Assembly (NCBI GenBank): GCA_001874155.1
Contig: MPDB01000001.1
Coordinates: 248,001-312,000, forward strand
Source: Vibrio sp. MedPE-SWchi
GTDB lineage: Bacteria > Pseudomonadota > Gammaproteobacteria > Enterobacterales > Vibrionaceae
DNA length: 64,000 nucleotides
Direction: 5' to 3'
Positions 56,195 to 64,000 of this stretch are shown one piece after another. The notes under the pieces were generated by a model. The model was given only the letters and a program-made list of their open reading frames with translations, ran no database searches and was not told the origin of the DNA. Each line of letters starts with the position of its first letter. Position 1 is the stretch's first letter. The translations under genes were made by a program, and so were the position numbers.

Positions 56195-56322
56195 GATAAC
56201 CCCCACCCACAATTAACATTACTATCATTAAAGGTAGGTAGGGATACTCATATCGTCTAGTCAGCGTATTGCTTTAATTCGCGTAAAGTAAATGGGACAC
56301 AGTGCCTGTTGTAAGCCTGCGG

Positions 56323-56356
56323 TCAATAAGTGTCCACGAGGCTGAAAACTTATTGA
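56323..56356. repeat. Inverted repeat after the dcuR-like gene
   Basis: TCAATAAGT (56323-56331) and ACTTATTGA (56348-56356) are perfect 9-bp arms with a 16-base loop, just past the regulator stop. No T run, so not a typical terminator. Confidence 0.5.
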
Positions 56357-56363
56357 TGAACGA

Positions 56364-57050
56364 TTAGCGCGCAAGTTTTTTGTAGCTTCTTTCCGGCCTA
56401 CCGACAGTTCCGTAATTGAGGTCCGCTTCTAATTCACCTGAACTGATCAAATACTCAAGGTAGCGGCGCGCTGTTGTTCGGCTAGCACCAATCCGTTCAC
56501 CCGCTTCATCTGCGGTTAAATTCACCGGTGTTTGAAAAAGATTTCGAATCTTATCAAGCGTTACTCCATCAATCCCCTTCGGCAATCGTTGCGACTGCTG
56601 CTCCGATGTATTCGTTGATTGCAGCATTTTATCGACGAGGTTTTGATTGAGGTCGTCGGCTTTATCTAGTTGGTTTTTCTGGTCTTGATACTTCTTCAAC
56701 GCCGCTTCTAGCCTAGGAAACATCACCGGCTTAAGTAAATAGTCCACGACCCCACCGCGCATGGCTTGTTGGAGCGTCTCTACATCTCTCGCCGCCGTAA
56801 TGAGAATAACGTCACAGCCTTGATTACTGCCACGGACTTTCTGCAAAATATCGAGACCAGTGCCATCAGGAAGATACACATCCAACAGAACGAGGTCTGG
56901 CTTTAATATATCAAGCTGCATTTCAGCTTCCGTTTTTGACGTCGCGATACCTATTACGTCGAAGCCGCCCATTTGCGTCAAATAACGATGATGCAGCTCA
57001 GCAATCGCGATATCATCTTCGATGATCATGACACGTGTTAACTTGCTCAT
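56364..57050 (-). CDS. DcuR/CitB-family response regulator
   Basis: 228 residues: a receiver with MIIEDDIAIAELHHRYL and phospho-acceptor in LVLLDVYLPDGTG, then a C-terminal winged helix with GERIGASRTTARRYLEYLISSGEL, as in CitB and DcuR. Partner of the overlapping sensor kinase gene (4-base overlap). Target genes are not seen nearby. Confidence 0.92.
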   Translation of the reverse strand: MSKLTRVMIIEDDIAIAELHHRYLTQMGGFDVIGIATSKTEAEMQLDILKPDLVLLDVYLPDGTGLDILQKVRGSNQGCDVILITAARDVETLQQAMRGGVVDYLLKPVMFPRLEAALKKYQDQKNQLDKADDLNQNLVDKMLQSTNTSEQQSQRLPKGIDGVTLDKIRNLFQTPVNLTADEAGERIGASRTTARRYLEYLISSGELEADLNYGTVGRPERSYKKLAR

Positions 57051-58663
57051 CGTTGTTCTTCCTTCGGTAAATAGACTGTCATCCTTGCGCCAAACGCCTT
57101 ATTTTCACTCATTTCTAGTTGTCCGTAATATTTCTGAGTCAGCTGGTTCACTAAGTGAAGACCAACCCCTCTGTTTTGACTTGCTTTTGTTGATATTCCC
57201 TTAACGAGCAGCTCTTCATTAGGCATGTTCTGTGGTAATCCAATGCCTTGGTCTGTTACTTCCAAAATCACTTCACTGCCAAAGTCACTGATCGACACCT
57301 CAATCAAACGTCGCTCCTGATGAATCAGGTCCGAATCACCAATGGCCGACATAGTGGCATCAAAGGCATTATCGATAAGATTTCCCAATATAGTGACAAC
57401 GTCACTCGGATTAATTCTTTCAGGTAATACTTCCAGTCTCGATCCCTCTTCCACGACGAGACCAAGCCCAAGTTCCCGTGCACGCTCCGTTTTTCCGAGC
57501 AACATACCTGCTATCAGCGGCTCCCTGATTGTCTCACGTAGAAATTCAATCAGACTTTGATAATGCGCCGTTTCTTGCCCAATGAGCTTTTGCACAGACT
57601 CCAGCTCACCCATTTGCACCATGCCACTAATGGTATTCAGTTTATTCCTATGTTCATGGGTCTGAGAACGAAGCATTTCAGCGTAGGCCTTGGTTTGCGA
57701 TAACTGCTCGCTCAGCACATTAATCTCGTCACGTAATCGGAAACTCGATACTGCCCCCACAACAACGCCATCAACGATAATCGGGCTTCGGTTGGCAATG
57801 AGCTTTTGGTTGTTTAAGAAGATATCGATGTCATGGTCAACTTTGCCCGTTTCCAACACGACAGAAAGATCACTGTCAGGAAGCACTGTCGCCAGTGGCT
57901 TATTCAGTGCACTCTCTTTATCAATGCCAAGAATGTCGCAAGCACTCTTGTTTATAGACCTTAGGTTTCCTTTCGCATCAATGCCAAGAATCCCTTCTTT
58001 TAGGGTGCTCATCGTTACATCGAGTTCGACATATAATCGTCCAATTTCCTCGGGTTCAAAGCCCAAAATGGCGCGTTGGAAACGACGAGATACATAATTG
58101 GAAATGATCGCATTAGCGATAACAACCAGCAGCGCCATCGCAAGTAGAAACGCTAGGAAAGGTTCTATTCGGTCTTCTAATCGGTCGACTAAGTACCCCA
58201 CAGAAACGACCCCTATGATGTTGCCCACATCATCAAAAACCGCCGTTTTTCCTCGAACCGAATACCCAAGTGAGCCTTGAGCAAAAGAAATGTACGCCTC
58301 GCCATGAGATAACGCTCGAATATTATCGCCGCCTTTCATAGGAAGCCCAACACGTTCATCTATAGGGTGAATGAGCCGTATTCCATCTTTATCACCTATC
58401 ACAATGAACGCCGCGCCTATCATGGTCGTTAAATCACGAAAACGATCTTGATGAACGTTGGCTGGGTCAGCGATAACCCGTTGTACATAAGGAGACTTAG
58501 CGAGAAATGAAGCGACGCCTAGGGCCTTTTGCCCCATCTCTTCTTCTTGCGCATGCTTGATGTAGACGAAACCCGCCGCTACCAAAATAAGCAATTCAAC
58601 TAGCCCCGACAGCGTCATGATGATCAGCATCCGCTTTCTAAAGCTAATATGGCTCCATTTCAT
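57047..58663 (-). CDS. DcuS/CitA-family sensor histidine kinase
   Basis: 538 residues. TM1 about 14-35, a periplasmic PAS-like sensor (about 40-165, with LGYSVRGKTAVFD, the carboxylate-binding region), TM2 about 170-190, a cytoplasmic PAS (about 215-310), and a CitA-type kinase with H336 in RSQTHEHRNKLNTISG, then N-box DNAFDA and GIGLP, GVGLHLV. It probably senses a di- or tricarboxylate. Its regulator follows with a 4-base overlap. Confidence 0.93.
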   Translation of the reverse strand: MKWSHISFRKRMLIIMTLSGLVELLILVAAGFVYIKHAQEEEMGQKALGVASFLAKSPYVQRVIADPANVHQDRFRDLTTMIGAAFIVIGDKDGIRLIHPIDERVGLPMKGGDNIRALSHGEAYISFAQGSLGYSVRGKTAVFDDVGNIIGVVSVGYLVDRLEDRIEPFLAFLLAMALLVVIANAIISNYVSRRFQRAILGFEPEEIGRLYVELDVTMSTLKEGILGIDAKGNLRSINKSACDILGIDKESALNKPLATVLPDSDLSVVLETGKVDHDIDIFLNNQKLIANRSPIIVDGVVVGAVSSFRLRDEINVLSEQLSQTKAYAEMLRSQTHEHRNKLNTISGMVQMGELESVQKLIGQETAHYQSLIEFLRETIREPLIAGMLLGKTERARELGLGLVVEEGSRLEVLPERINPSDVVTILGNLIDNAFDATMSAIGDSDLIHQERRLIEVSISDFGSEVILEVTDQGIGLPQNMPNEELLVKGISTKASQNRGVGLHLVNQLTQKYYGQLEMSENKAFGARMTVYLPKEEQR

Positions 58664-58821
58664 TTCATTACCCCCTCTCTATGCTGACAAAACTAACACT
58701 TATTTAACAAAAAGAAGATATTAGCGCCTCATATCTGTGAAGAAGAAACACCGCTTTTCATTTCAAATCGTCATCATTTTGAAAAACCTGAAAACATATA
58801 AAACTAAATGCATTAAATTAC

Positions 58822-58835
58822 TTGATCGAAATCAC
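58822..58835. promoter_or_regulatory. FNR/CRP-like dyad
   Basis: TTGAT-CGAA-ATCAC matches 9 of 10 arm positions of the FNR box TTGAT-N4-ATCAA. It can also be read as a weaker CRP site (CTTGA-N6-TCACA, 8 of 10). Confidence 0.42.
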
Positions 58836-58878
58836 ACCGATTTTAGATTGTTTTTCATACAGACACTCAAATTCGGAG

Positions 58879-58884
58879 TATAAT
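58879..58884 (+). promoter_or_regulatory. -10 TATAAT of a rightward promoter
   Basis: Predicted start near 58891, about 62 bases from the centre of the FNR-like site, the class I activation distance. Confidence 0.45.
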
Positions 58885-59017
58885 TTAATCAGCCCTAATG
58901 TAATTTTTGGGCTAGGCTCTCAGCATAGGCCTTACCGTTAAAAGCTAACAATAAAATAAAATCCGCTTTTAATATCATCAACGCTATCCGGCTAGGATAA
59001 GTTCAGAGGAAAGAACG

Positions 59018-59242
59018 ATGAAAAAGGATGTTTTTGGGATTTGCTTGTCCAAATCCATGCTGTCAAAAAACTTAAATACGACCTTTACTCATGTTAGGGC
59101 ATACCAAGCGCTGGAATCCAACAGCGACGTTCAAGTCATGCAAGCTTACCCCCAACTGTCAGGTAAAGAAGTTCTTAGCTCAATGAGAGGTTCAAACGAA
59201 CTTTTATGGCGAGCTGAATTTAGCTGTAATGTTATGAAGTAG
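59018..59242 (+). CDS. Small hypothetical protein, 74 residues
   Basis: 74 residues with a good AGAGGAAAG site and a following terminator. No membrane helix; no family recognised. The transcript would start near 58891, giving a leader of about 127 bases with a hairpin at its 5' end. A coding role is likely but not certain. Confidence 0.6.
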   Translation: MKKDVFGICLSKSMLSKNLNTTFTHVRAYQALESNSDVQVMQAYPQLSGKEVLSSMRGSNELLWRAEFSCNVMK

Positions 59243-59554
59243 CCTGAGATCCTCGTCATCTTTGGTTAGAAGTTCAAACATACGCACCATTTACATACAG
59301 CACACCCTCCACAGTTTTGGAGGGTGTTTTCAATTGTATTCTTGCCATCGAATTCCCTGCTACATCTCTACTATCTGCCCTATATCTCGCTCAAACTGTG
59401 GGGTCGAACCGACAATTCAACATAATTATCAATATAAGATCGCACTTATATGAAAAATAACTATTATTCTTAATAACAACGCACGCGTTCTACCCAGTAA
59501 ACGCAACGCGACAAAATGCACATTAAATTATGAAGTTAAAAGGATTTAACACGC
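59243..59554. other. Intergenic region before the HD-GYP gene
   Basis: 312 bases. It holds the terminator at 59302-59331 and an AT-rich upstream region for the HD-GYP gene. No other feature seen. Confidence 0.6.
59302..59331 (+). terminator. Terminator after the 74-residue gene
   Basis: ACACCCTCCA (59302-59311), loop CAGTTT, TGGAGGGTGT (59318-59327), then TTTT. Confidence 0.85.
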
Positions 59555-60610
59555 ATGCAAAGCGAAAGCGCACCAAAGCCCGTTATTCTCGTTGTCGATG
59601 ACATTCCAGATAATATTCATACCTTGTCAGGTATCCTTTCTGACCAGTTCAAAATCAAAGCCGCGACAAGTGGCAAGAAAGCGATTCAAATTGCCAATAC
59701 AACGCCAAAGCCTCACCTGATTCTTCTCGACATCATGATGCCCGAAATGGATGGCTATCAAGTCTGCCAAGAGTTGAAGTCAAATCCGTTGACGGCAGGT
59801 ATCCCCGTGATTTTTGTGACCGCAAAAGCGGAAGTGGTGGACGAACAAAAAGGCTTTGAACTCGGCGCTGTTGACTACATTACCAAGCCGATCAGCCCCC
59901 CGATTGTTAAGGCGCGTGTACAAACGCACATTGCTCTGCACAATCAAAACCTAGAACTTGAGGTTAAGGTTAAGAAACGAACCAAACAGCTTGAACAGAC
60001 AAGGCTTGAAATTATTCAGAGACTTGGACGCGCTGCGGAATACAAAGACAATGAAACTGGCATGCACGTTATTCGAATGAGCCACTACTCCCGAATTATT
60101 GCAGAGCAACTCGATGTCAATGAACGCTGGAAAGAGCTTGTTTTCCAAGCCTCCCCGATGCACGACATTGGAAAGATAGGCATTCCAGATAAAGTGCTCG
60201 GGAAGCCTGGAAAGCTCGATGCCGAAGAGTGGGATACCATGCAACAACACGTCAAGATCGGTGGCGATATTATTGGCGACAGCGACTCTCTACTGCTTCA
60301 AATGGCGCGTGAGATTGCTCTCTACCACCATGAAAAGTGGGATGGCAGTGGGTATCCGCATGGTACTAAAGGAGAAGAGATCCCCTTAAGTGCACGGATT
60401 GTGGCCATCGCGGATGTGTTTGATGCCCTGACAAGCGAGCGCCCCTACAAAAAAGCATGGTCTATCGAAAAAACCGTCGCATTGATCAAAGAAGAAGCCG
60501 GAAGCCACTTTGACCCTCACTTGGTTGATGTCTTTTTAGGGCAGCTCGACCAAGCACTGAAAATCAAAGAATCGTTCACTGACGATATAGACCTCTCGAA
60601 AGAGAGTTAG
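59555..60610 (+). CDS. Response regulator with HD-GYP c-di-GMP phosphodiesterase
   Basis: 351 residues: a receiver (about 9-125) with VVDDIPDNI and phospho-acceptor in LLDIMMPEMDGY, a coiled linker, then an HD-GYP domain with MHDIGKIGIPDKVLGKPG, HHEKWDGSGYP and ADVFDALTSERPYKKAW. The HD and GYP residues are intact, so it probably breaks down c-di-GMP when phosphorylated. A hybrid kinase gene begins 132 bases downstream on the same strand and may be its partner. Confidence 0.94.
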   Translation: MQSESAPKPVILVVDDIPDNIHTLSGILSDQFKIKAATSGKKAIQIANTTPKPHLILLDIMMPEMDGYQVCQELKSNPLTAGIPVIFVTAKAEVVDEQKGFELGAVDYITKPISPPIVKARVQTHIALHNQNLELEVKVKKRTKQLEQTRLEIIQRLGRAAEYKDNETGMHVIRMSHYSRIIAEQLDVNERWKELVFQASPMHDIGKIGIPDKVLGKPGKLDAEEWDTMQQHVKIGGDIIGDSDSLLLQMAREIALYHHEKWDGSGYPHGTKGEEIPLSARIVAIADVFDALTSERPYKKAWSIEKTVALIKEEAGSHFDPHLVDVFLGQLDQALKIKESFTDDIDLSKES

Positions 60611-60742
60611 TCAGCATTGAAATAGCCCTTGCTCCCATAGCCAAACCTCAGCTATCTCTCGAGGGCTTATCACCAAATACTATGTTAAGCATCGTTGTCA
60701 TATCTGTGTTTAAAGACACCTTGCAGAAGGGAAGCCAAATTA

Positions 60743-63700
60743 ATGTTCTCAGCTAGACACTTTACGCTCGATTCTCGTCGTATCCTGATGGGGTTTATTG
60801 TCGCTTCCTTCCTGTTGGTGGTCGCAGGTACATTGGGGTGGTATAGCTTAACGACACGTTTTGCCACCGTTGACCAATATGCAAACTCGGCACAGATCAG
60901 CGCCTCTTTTGATCATATAAAGGTCTTAGAGCAAAACTATATTCACAGCCCAGAATCAGTAACTGCCGAAAAACTCTATACAGAGCTCAACACGGCAACG
61001 GATCTTGTCAACCGAGCGCAAGATACCACGTTACAAAGCCATCTCTCCGAGTTGCTGCCTGATTATCTTTCTCTCTTCGAACGCTATGTCACCGCCACCA
61101 ACGAGGTAGTCGAACTTCGAGACAGCATGAACATCGAAGCCCAGCAAGCGTCTCTACTCATTGGTGACACGCTTGATAAATATGATAGTGAGTTACAAGG
61201 TTCATTAGCCTTGTTGGATCAACAAAGAGCCTCAGCAGAGGAACTGTCTGAAATCGCCCTCATCACTCACCAAACACTCAGTTTGATTGCCTCAGCACAA
61301 AGCGCCGAGAAAAGGTATTTAATTAGCCAACACCCCCACGACTTCGCCAACTTCCAAAATCAGATCCAACGCCTAGAGCAGAACCTTCTCGCCCTTTCAA
61401 GACAAGGATCTAACGATCTGTTTCAAAAAGACGAATTACTGCTAAAAGTAGAGAAAGATAAAAATCAGTATCTCACCTACTTCTTTCAATTACGTGGAGT
61501 GACCAATAGCCAAAGCCAGCTTAAGAAAAGCATTGTTACTCAGCTTGATCGTTCAGCTCAGCTCTTACTTCAATCGGCAAATACCGCCCGAAAAGACATT
61601 GAAAGAACGCTGTCTCTAAGCCACAGCAGTGTGAATAATACCCAGGAAGCCATCAGTAAAAATCTTGCCGTTGGCGCGGATATCCTTTATTTACAAGCCA
61701 CACTCAATCGCTCTCAGCAACATGACCGTGACTTCTCAATGGCCAAATCACTTCAGGCGCAAGAGTCACTGTCCAACCAAGTAGAGAATGAACTTTCTTC
61801 GACAATCGCACTGCTTAAAGAGATGACTCAGCAGACGAGAAAGTCACTGCATTATGGCAACGCGGAGCAGATATTGAGTCATACACAAGCCTATCTCGCC
61901 CTTTTCCGACAGCTGGTTGAAAAGAAACAATCGGCGGCAGAGCTTGTCTTATCACTCGAACAGCTTCACCAAGAATTCGAAGCGCATCTATCACCATCTT
62001 TTGACCAGCAATATCGCATCGTGTCTGAGTCTGGCAACATCGCCACTTATCTCGCCATCGGTGGCGTTATATTTCTTCTCACGCTGCTTTTACTGGGACT
62101 GCTCGCCAATAAATCGCAGTCTGCCATTGAACGCTCAGCCGCAAAATTGGCTATCGCGCGGGATGACGCCAATTCGGCCAACCAAGCGAAGTCTGACTTT
62201 CTCGCGAATATGAGCCACGAAATTCGAACCCCAATGAACGCCATTATCGGGATGAGTTATTTGGCCTTGAAAACAGACTTGACCAAGGCACAGCGAAACT
62301 ACATACAGAAAGTGAAGCTATCATCCGACTCCCTACTCGGTTTGATTAATGACATATTGGATTTTTCAAAGATAGAAGCCGGGAAACTGGATATCGAGAA
62401 CGTTGATTTTCATTTAGAAAATGTGCTTGATAACGTTTCAAACTTAGTCGGGCTACGTGCCTCAGAACGTGGCTTAGAACTTCTTATTCATATTGACAGA
62501 GACGTGCCAACCGCCCTCATTGGTGATCCTCTAAGGTTGAGTCAAATCCTCATTAACCTCGCCAATAATGCAGTTAAATTCACCGAGAAAGGCGAAGTAA
62601 AAATATCAATCAACGTTTTGCAAAGAGACATCGACAACGAAGAGATAACGCTTCAATTCAATGTCTCCGACAGTGGTATAGGCATGACGCCAGAACAAGC
62701 GTCCAAGCTGTTCAATAAATTCACTCAGGCAGACAGCTCCACCACTCGTAAATACGGGGGCACTGGCCTTGGCCTAGCGATCAGTAAAGAGCTTACCCAC
62801 CTCATGGGGGGGAATATCTCTGTCGATACCGAAGTAGACAAAGGATCAACGTTCACTTTCTCAACTCAAATGAAAGTGAGTAAAACTCTCAAACAAGACT
62901 CGATTGTCATACCGCAGAACCTTGACCACCTCAATGTTCTGATTGTGGATGACAACGCCAGCGCTCGCATCATTGTGAGCGAAATACTCGGCTCGTTAAA
63001 CTTCGACTCATCTTCAGCCTCAAGCGCCGATGAGGCGATAGAACTCCTCAATGCCACCAGCGAAGACAACGCAACCCCATTTGATCTCATTATTTCTGAT
63101 TGGCAAATGCCGCGTAAAGATGGCGTCGACTTAATTGACGTCGTCGTGAACAGCCTCACATTGCCAAACGAACCTAAAATGTTAATGCTCACCTCTTATG
63201 GTCGAGAAGAATTGACCGACGCATTGAGCAAACGCGGTTTACCCGCTATCAATATTCTCGACAAGCCCATCACCTCTTCACACCTTTACGATGCGATTGT
63301 CGGGCTTTATGGGATTGAGTCAGAGCGAGTCAGCCGCAGTGATGTCCAAGAACAAAATCAATTGGCTAATGTTCAGCATTTGGCTGGGGCTAAACTGCTT
63401 CTTGTTGAAGACAACGAAATAAACCAAGAACTCGCGGTCGAGCTCTTAGAAGGCCAACAGATTTCTGTCACGATCGCAGAAAACGGAAAAGAAGCGATAG
63501 AGAAACACCAACAGTTCGCCTTTGACGGAATCTTGATGGATTGCCAAATGCCAATAATGGACGGCTACGAAGCCACGGCTTGGATTCGAAATGAACTCGA
63601 TGACAACGACATTCCGATCATTGCCATGACCGCTAACGTCATGGAGCGGGACAAAGAAAAAGCCAAAGCTTGCGGTATGAATGACATCATCGCCAAGCCG

Positions 63701-64000
63701 ATCGATGTAGGCGCAATGTTCAGTACGCTAGCCCAATGGGTCACGCCGAAAACGCCCATTTCTTTAGTGAACACGAGTTCTGAACAATTAAACAGTGACA
63801 GCTCGATGGTCGAGCTCGTCATTGAAGGTATTGATACACAAGCGGGGTTAGTCAGAGCAAACAACGACATGAAGTTATACAGCAAGCTTCTAAAACGCTT
63901 TGTAGACAATTACCAAAGTCCAGAAGTTGTGAGCGCAGCGCTTCGTGGGGAATCACCTGAAGACGTGAAGCGTTATGTTCATAGCTTAAAAGGCGTATCG
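60743..64000 (+). CDS. Hybrid sensor kinase with two receivers and HPt, 3' end missing
   Basis: The reading frame stays open to the window end: 1086 residues seen. The ATG has GAAGGGAAG upstream. TM1 about 14-36, a long periplasmic helical region, TM2 about 433-455, then HisKA with H492 in [16 protein letters not shown], an ATPase domain ([26 protein letters not shown]), receiver 1 (IVDDNASA near 731; Asp in [11 protein letters not shown]), receiver 2 ([12 protein letters not shown] near 885; Asp in [11 protein letters not shown]), and the start of an HPt with H1080 in HSLKG. No HAMP seen. A phosphorelay kinase, likely feeding the HD-GYP regulator upstream. Confidence 0.93.
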   Translation, partial: MFSARHFTLDSRRILMGFIVASFLLVVAGTLGWYSLTTRFATVDQYANSAQISASFDHIKVLEQNYIHSPESVTAEKLYTELNTATDLVNRAQDTTLQSHLSELLPDYLSLFERYVTATNEVVELRDSMNIEAQQASLLIGDTLDKYDSELQGSLALLDQQRASAEELSEIALITHQTLSLIASAQSAEKRYLISQHPHDFANFQNQIQRLEQNLLALSRQGSNDLFQKDELLLKVEKDKNQYLTYFFQLRGVTNSQSQLKKSIVTQLDRSAQLLLQSANTARKDIERTLSLSHSSVNNTQEAISKNLAVGADILYLQATLNRSQQHDRDFSMAKSLQAQESLSNQVENELSSTIALLKEMTQQTRKSLHYGNAEQILSHTQAYLALFRQLVEKKQSAAELVLSLEQLHQEFEAHLSPSFDQQYRIVSESGNIATYLAIGGVIFLLTLLLLGLLANKSQSAIERSAAKLAIARDDANSANQAKSDFLANMSHEIRTPMNAIIGMSYLALKTDLTKAQRNYIQKVKLSSDSLLGLINDILDFSKIEAGKLDIENVDFHLENVLDNVSNLVGLRASERGLELLIHIDRDVPTALIGDPLRLSQILINLANNAVKFTEKGEVKISINVLQRDIDNEEITLQFNVSDSGIGMTPEQASKLFNKFTQADSSTTRKYGGTGLGLAISKELTHLMGGNISVDTEVDKGSTFTFSTQMKVSKTLKQDSIVIPQNLDHLNVLIVDDNASARIIVSEILGSLNFDSSSASSADEAIELLNATSEDNATPFDLIISDWQMPRKDGVDLIDVVVNSLTLPNEPKMLMLTSYGREELTDALSKRGLPAINILDKPITSSHLYDAIVGLYGIESERVSRSDVQEQNQLANVQHLAGAKLLLVEDNEINQELAVELLEGQQISVTIAENGKEAIEKHQQFAFDGILMDCQMPIMDGYEATAWIRNELDDNDIPIIAMTANVMERDKEKAKACGMNDIIAKPIDVGAMFSTLAQWVTPKTPISLVNTSSEQLNSDSSMVELVIEGIDTQAGLVRANNDMKLYSKLLKRFVDNYQSPEVVSAALRGESPEDVKRYVHSLKGVS

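Larger units (their letters stand above)
58664..59017. other. Divergent region with FNR-like site and promoter
   Basis: 354 AT-rich bases between the kinase and the 74-residue gene. It includes the FNR-like site and TATAAT listed separately, and a hairpin (AGCCCTAA 58891-58898 with TTTGGGCT 58906-58913) at the start of the rightward transcript. Confidence 0.6.

Noticed and set aside
56323..56356. Terminator for the DcuS/DcuR-like genes
   Set aside because: Good arms but a 16-base loop and no T run on the minus strand; listed only as an inverted repeat.

Overview
The window looks like a stretch of a marine Vibrio chromosome. The reasons are the gene families and their order: letA-letB-rsmF, the yccA-tusE-acylphosphatase cluster, an aapJQMP amino-acid transporter, ToxR/ToxS-like membrane regulators, CheV, c-di-GMP enzymes, DcuS/DcuR-like and hybrid sensor kinases, secreted EndA-type nuclease, GH9 glycosidase, and moderate-to-low GC content. 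I cannot name the species. No integrase, transposase, CRISPR array or prophage gene was seen.

Layout. 1-5.6 kb: the end of letA, then letB (seven MCE domains), rsmF, a candidate SdsR/RyeB-type sRNA just after rsmF, and a CvfB-like S1 protein. 5.7-13 kb: an unrecognised membrane protein, a DUF4442 protein, a MarR regulator with a porin and a DoxX protein, AroH-type DAHP synthase, YajQ, and a siroheme-synthase N-terminal protein with a shrunken methyltransferase tail. 13-19.4 kb: the aapJQMP operon behind a possible NtrC/sigma-54 promoter, then yccA, tusE and acylphosphatase. 19.4-24 kb: a chemoreceptor, and a sensor kinase paired with a periplasmic sugar-binding-type lipoprotein, an arrangement like LuxP/LuxQ. 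24-30.3 kb: a siderophore-interacting protein, a secreted beta-trefoil protein, small enzymes and regulators, and endonuclease I. 30.4-37.1 kb: a leftward TolC-adaptor-RND efflux operon with a trailing outer-membrane protein gene. 37.3-40.2 kb: a compact rightward operon of a cold-shock-like protein, an unknown protein with three GRP motifs, a ToxR-like membrane-anchored winged-helix regulator and an overlapping ToxS-like partner. 40.4-43.2 kb: a small membrane protein, a 20-bp tandem repeat in a gene-poor stretch, an unknown gene and an OprB-type porin. 43.3-48.1 kb: a YcaQ-type DNA glycosylase, a chemoreceptor, a stand-alone ExoY/edema-factor-type nucleotidyl cyclase, and two tRNA-Val(GAC) genes. 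48.3-64 kb: an AbrB-family membrane protein, GH9 hydrolase, diguanylate cyclase, DUF2726 protein, CheV with a solute-binding protein, a DcuS/DcuR-like pair, an HD-GYP response regulator and a hybrid kinase that runs off the right end.

The two most notable items are the free-standing ExoY-like cyclase (46531-47700), which keeps the lysine pair and aspartate pair but lacks the usual nucleotide-binding asparagine position, and the four-gene ToxR/ToxS-like operon (37367-40184) that includes a cold-shock-like protein and a GRP-motif protein of unknown family. Much of the rest is signalling: two chemoreceptors, CheV, one c-di-GMP synthase, one c-di-GMP hydrolase and three sensor kinases.
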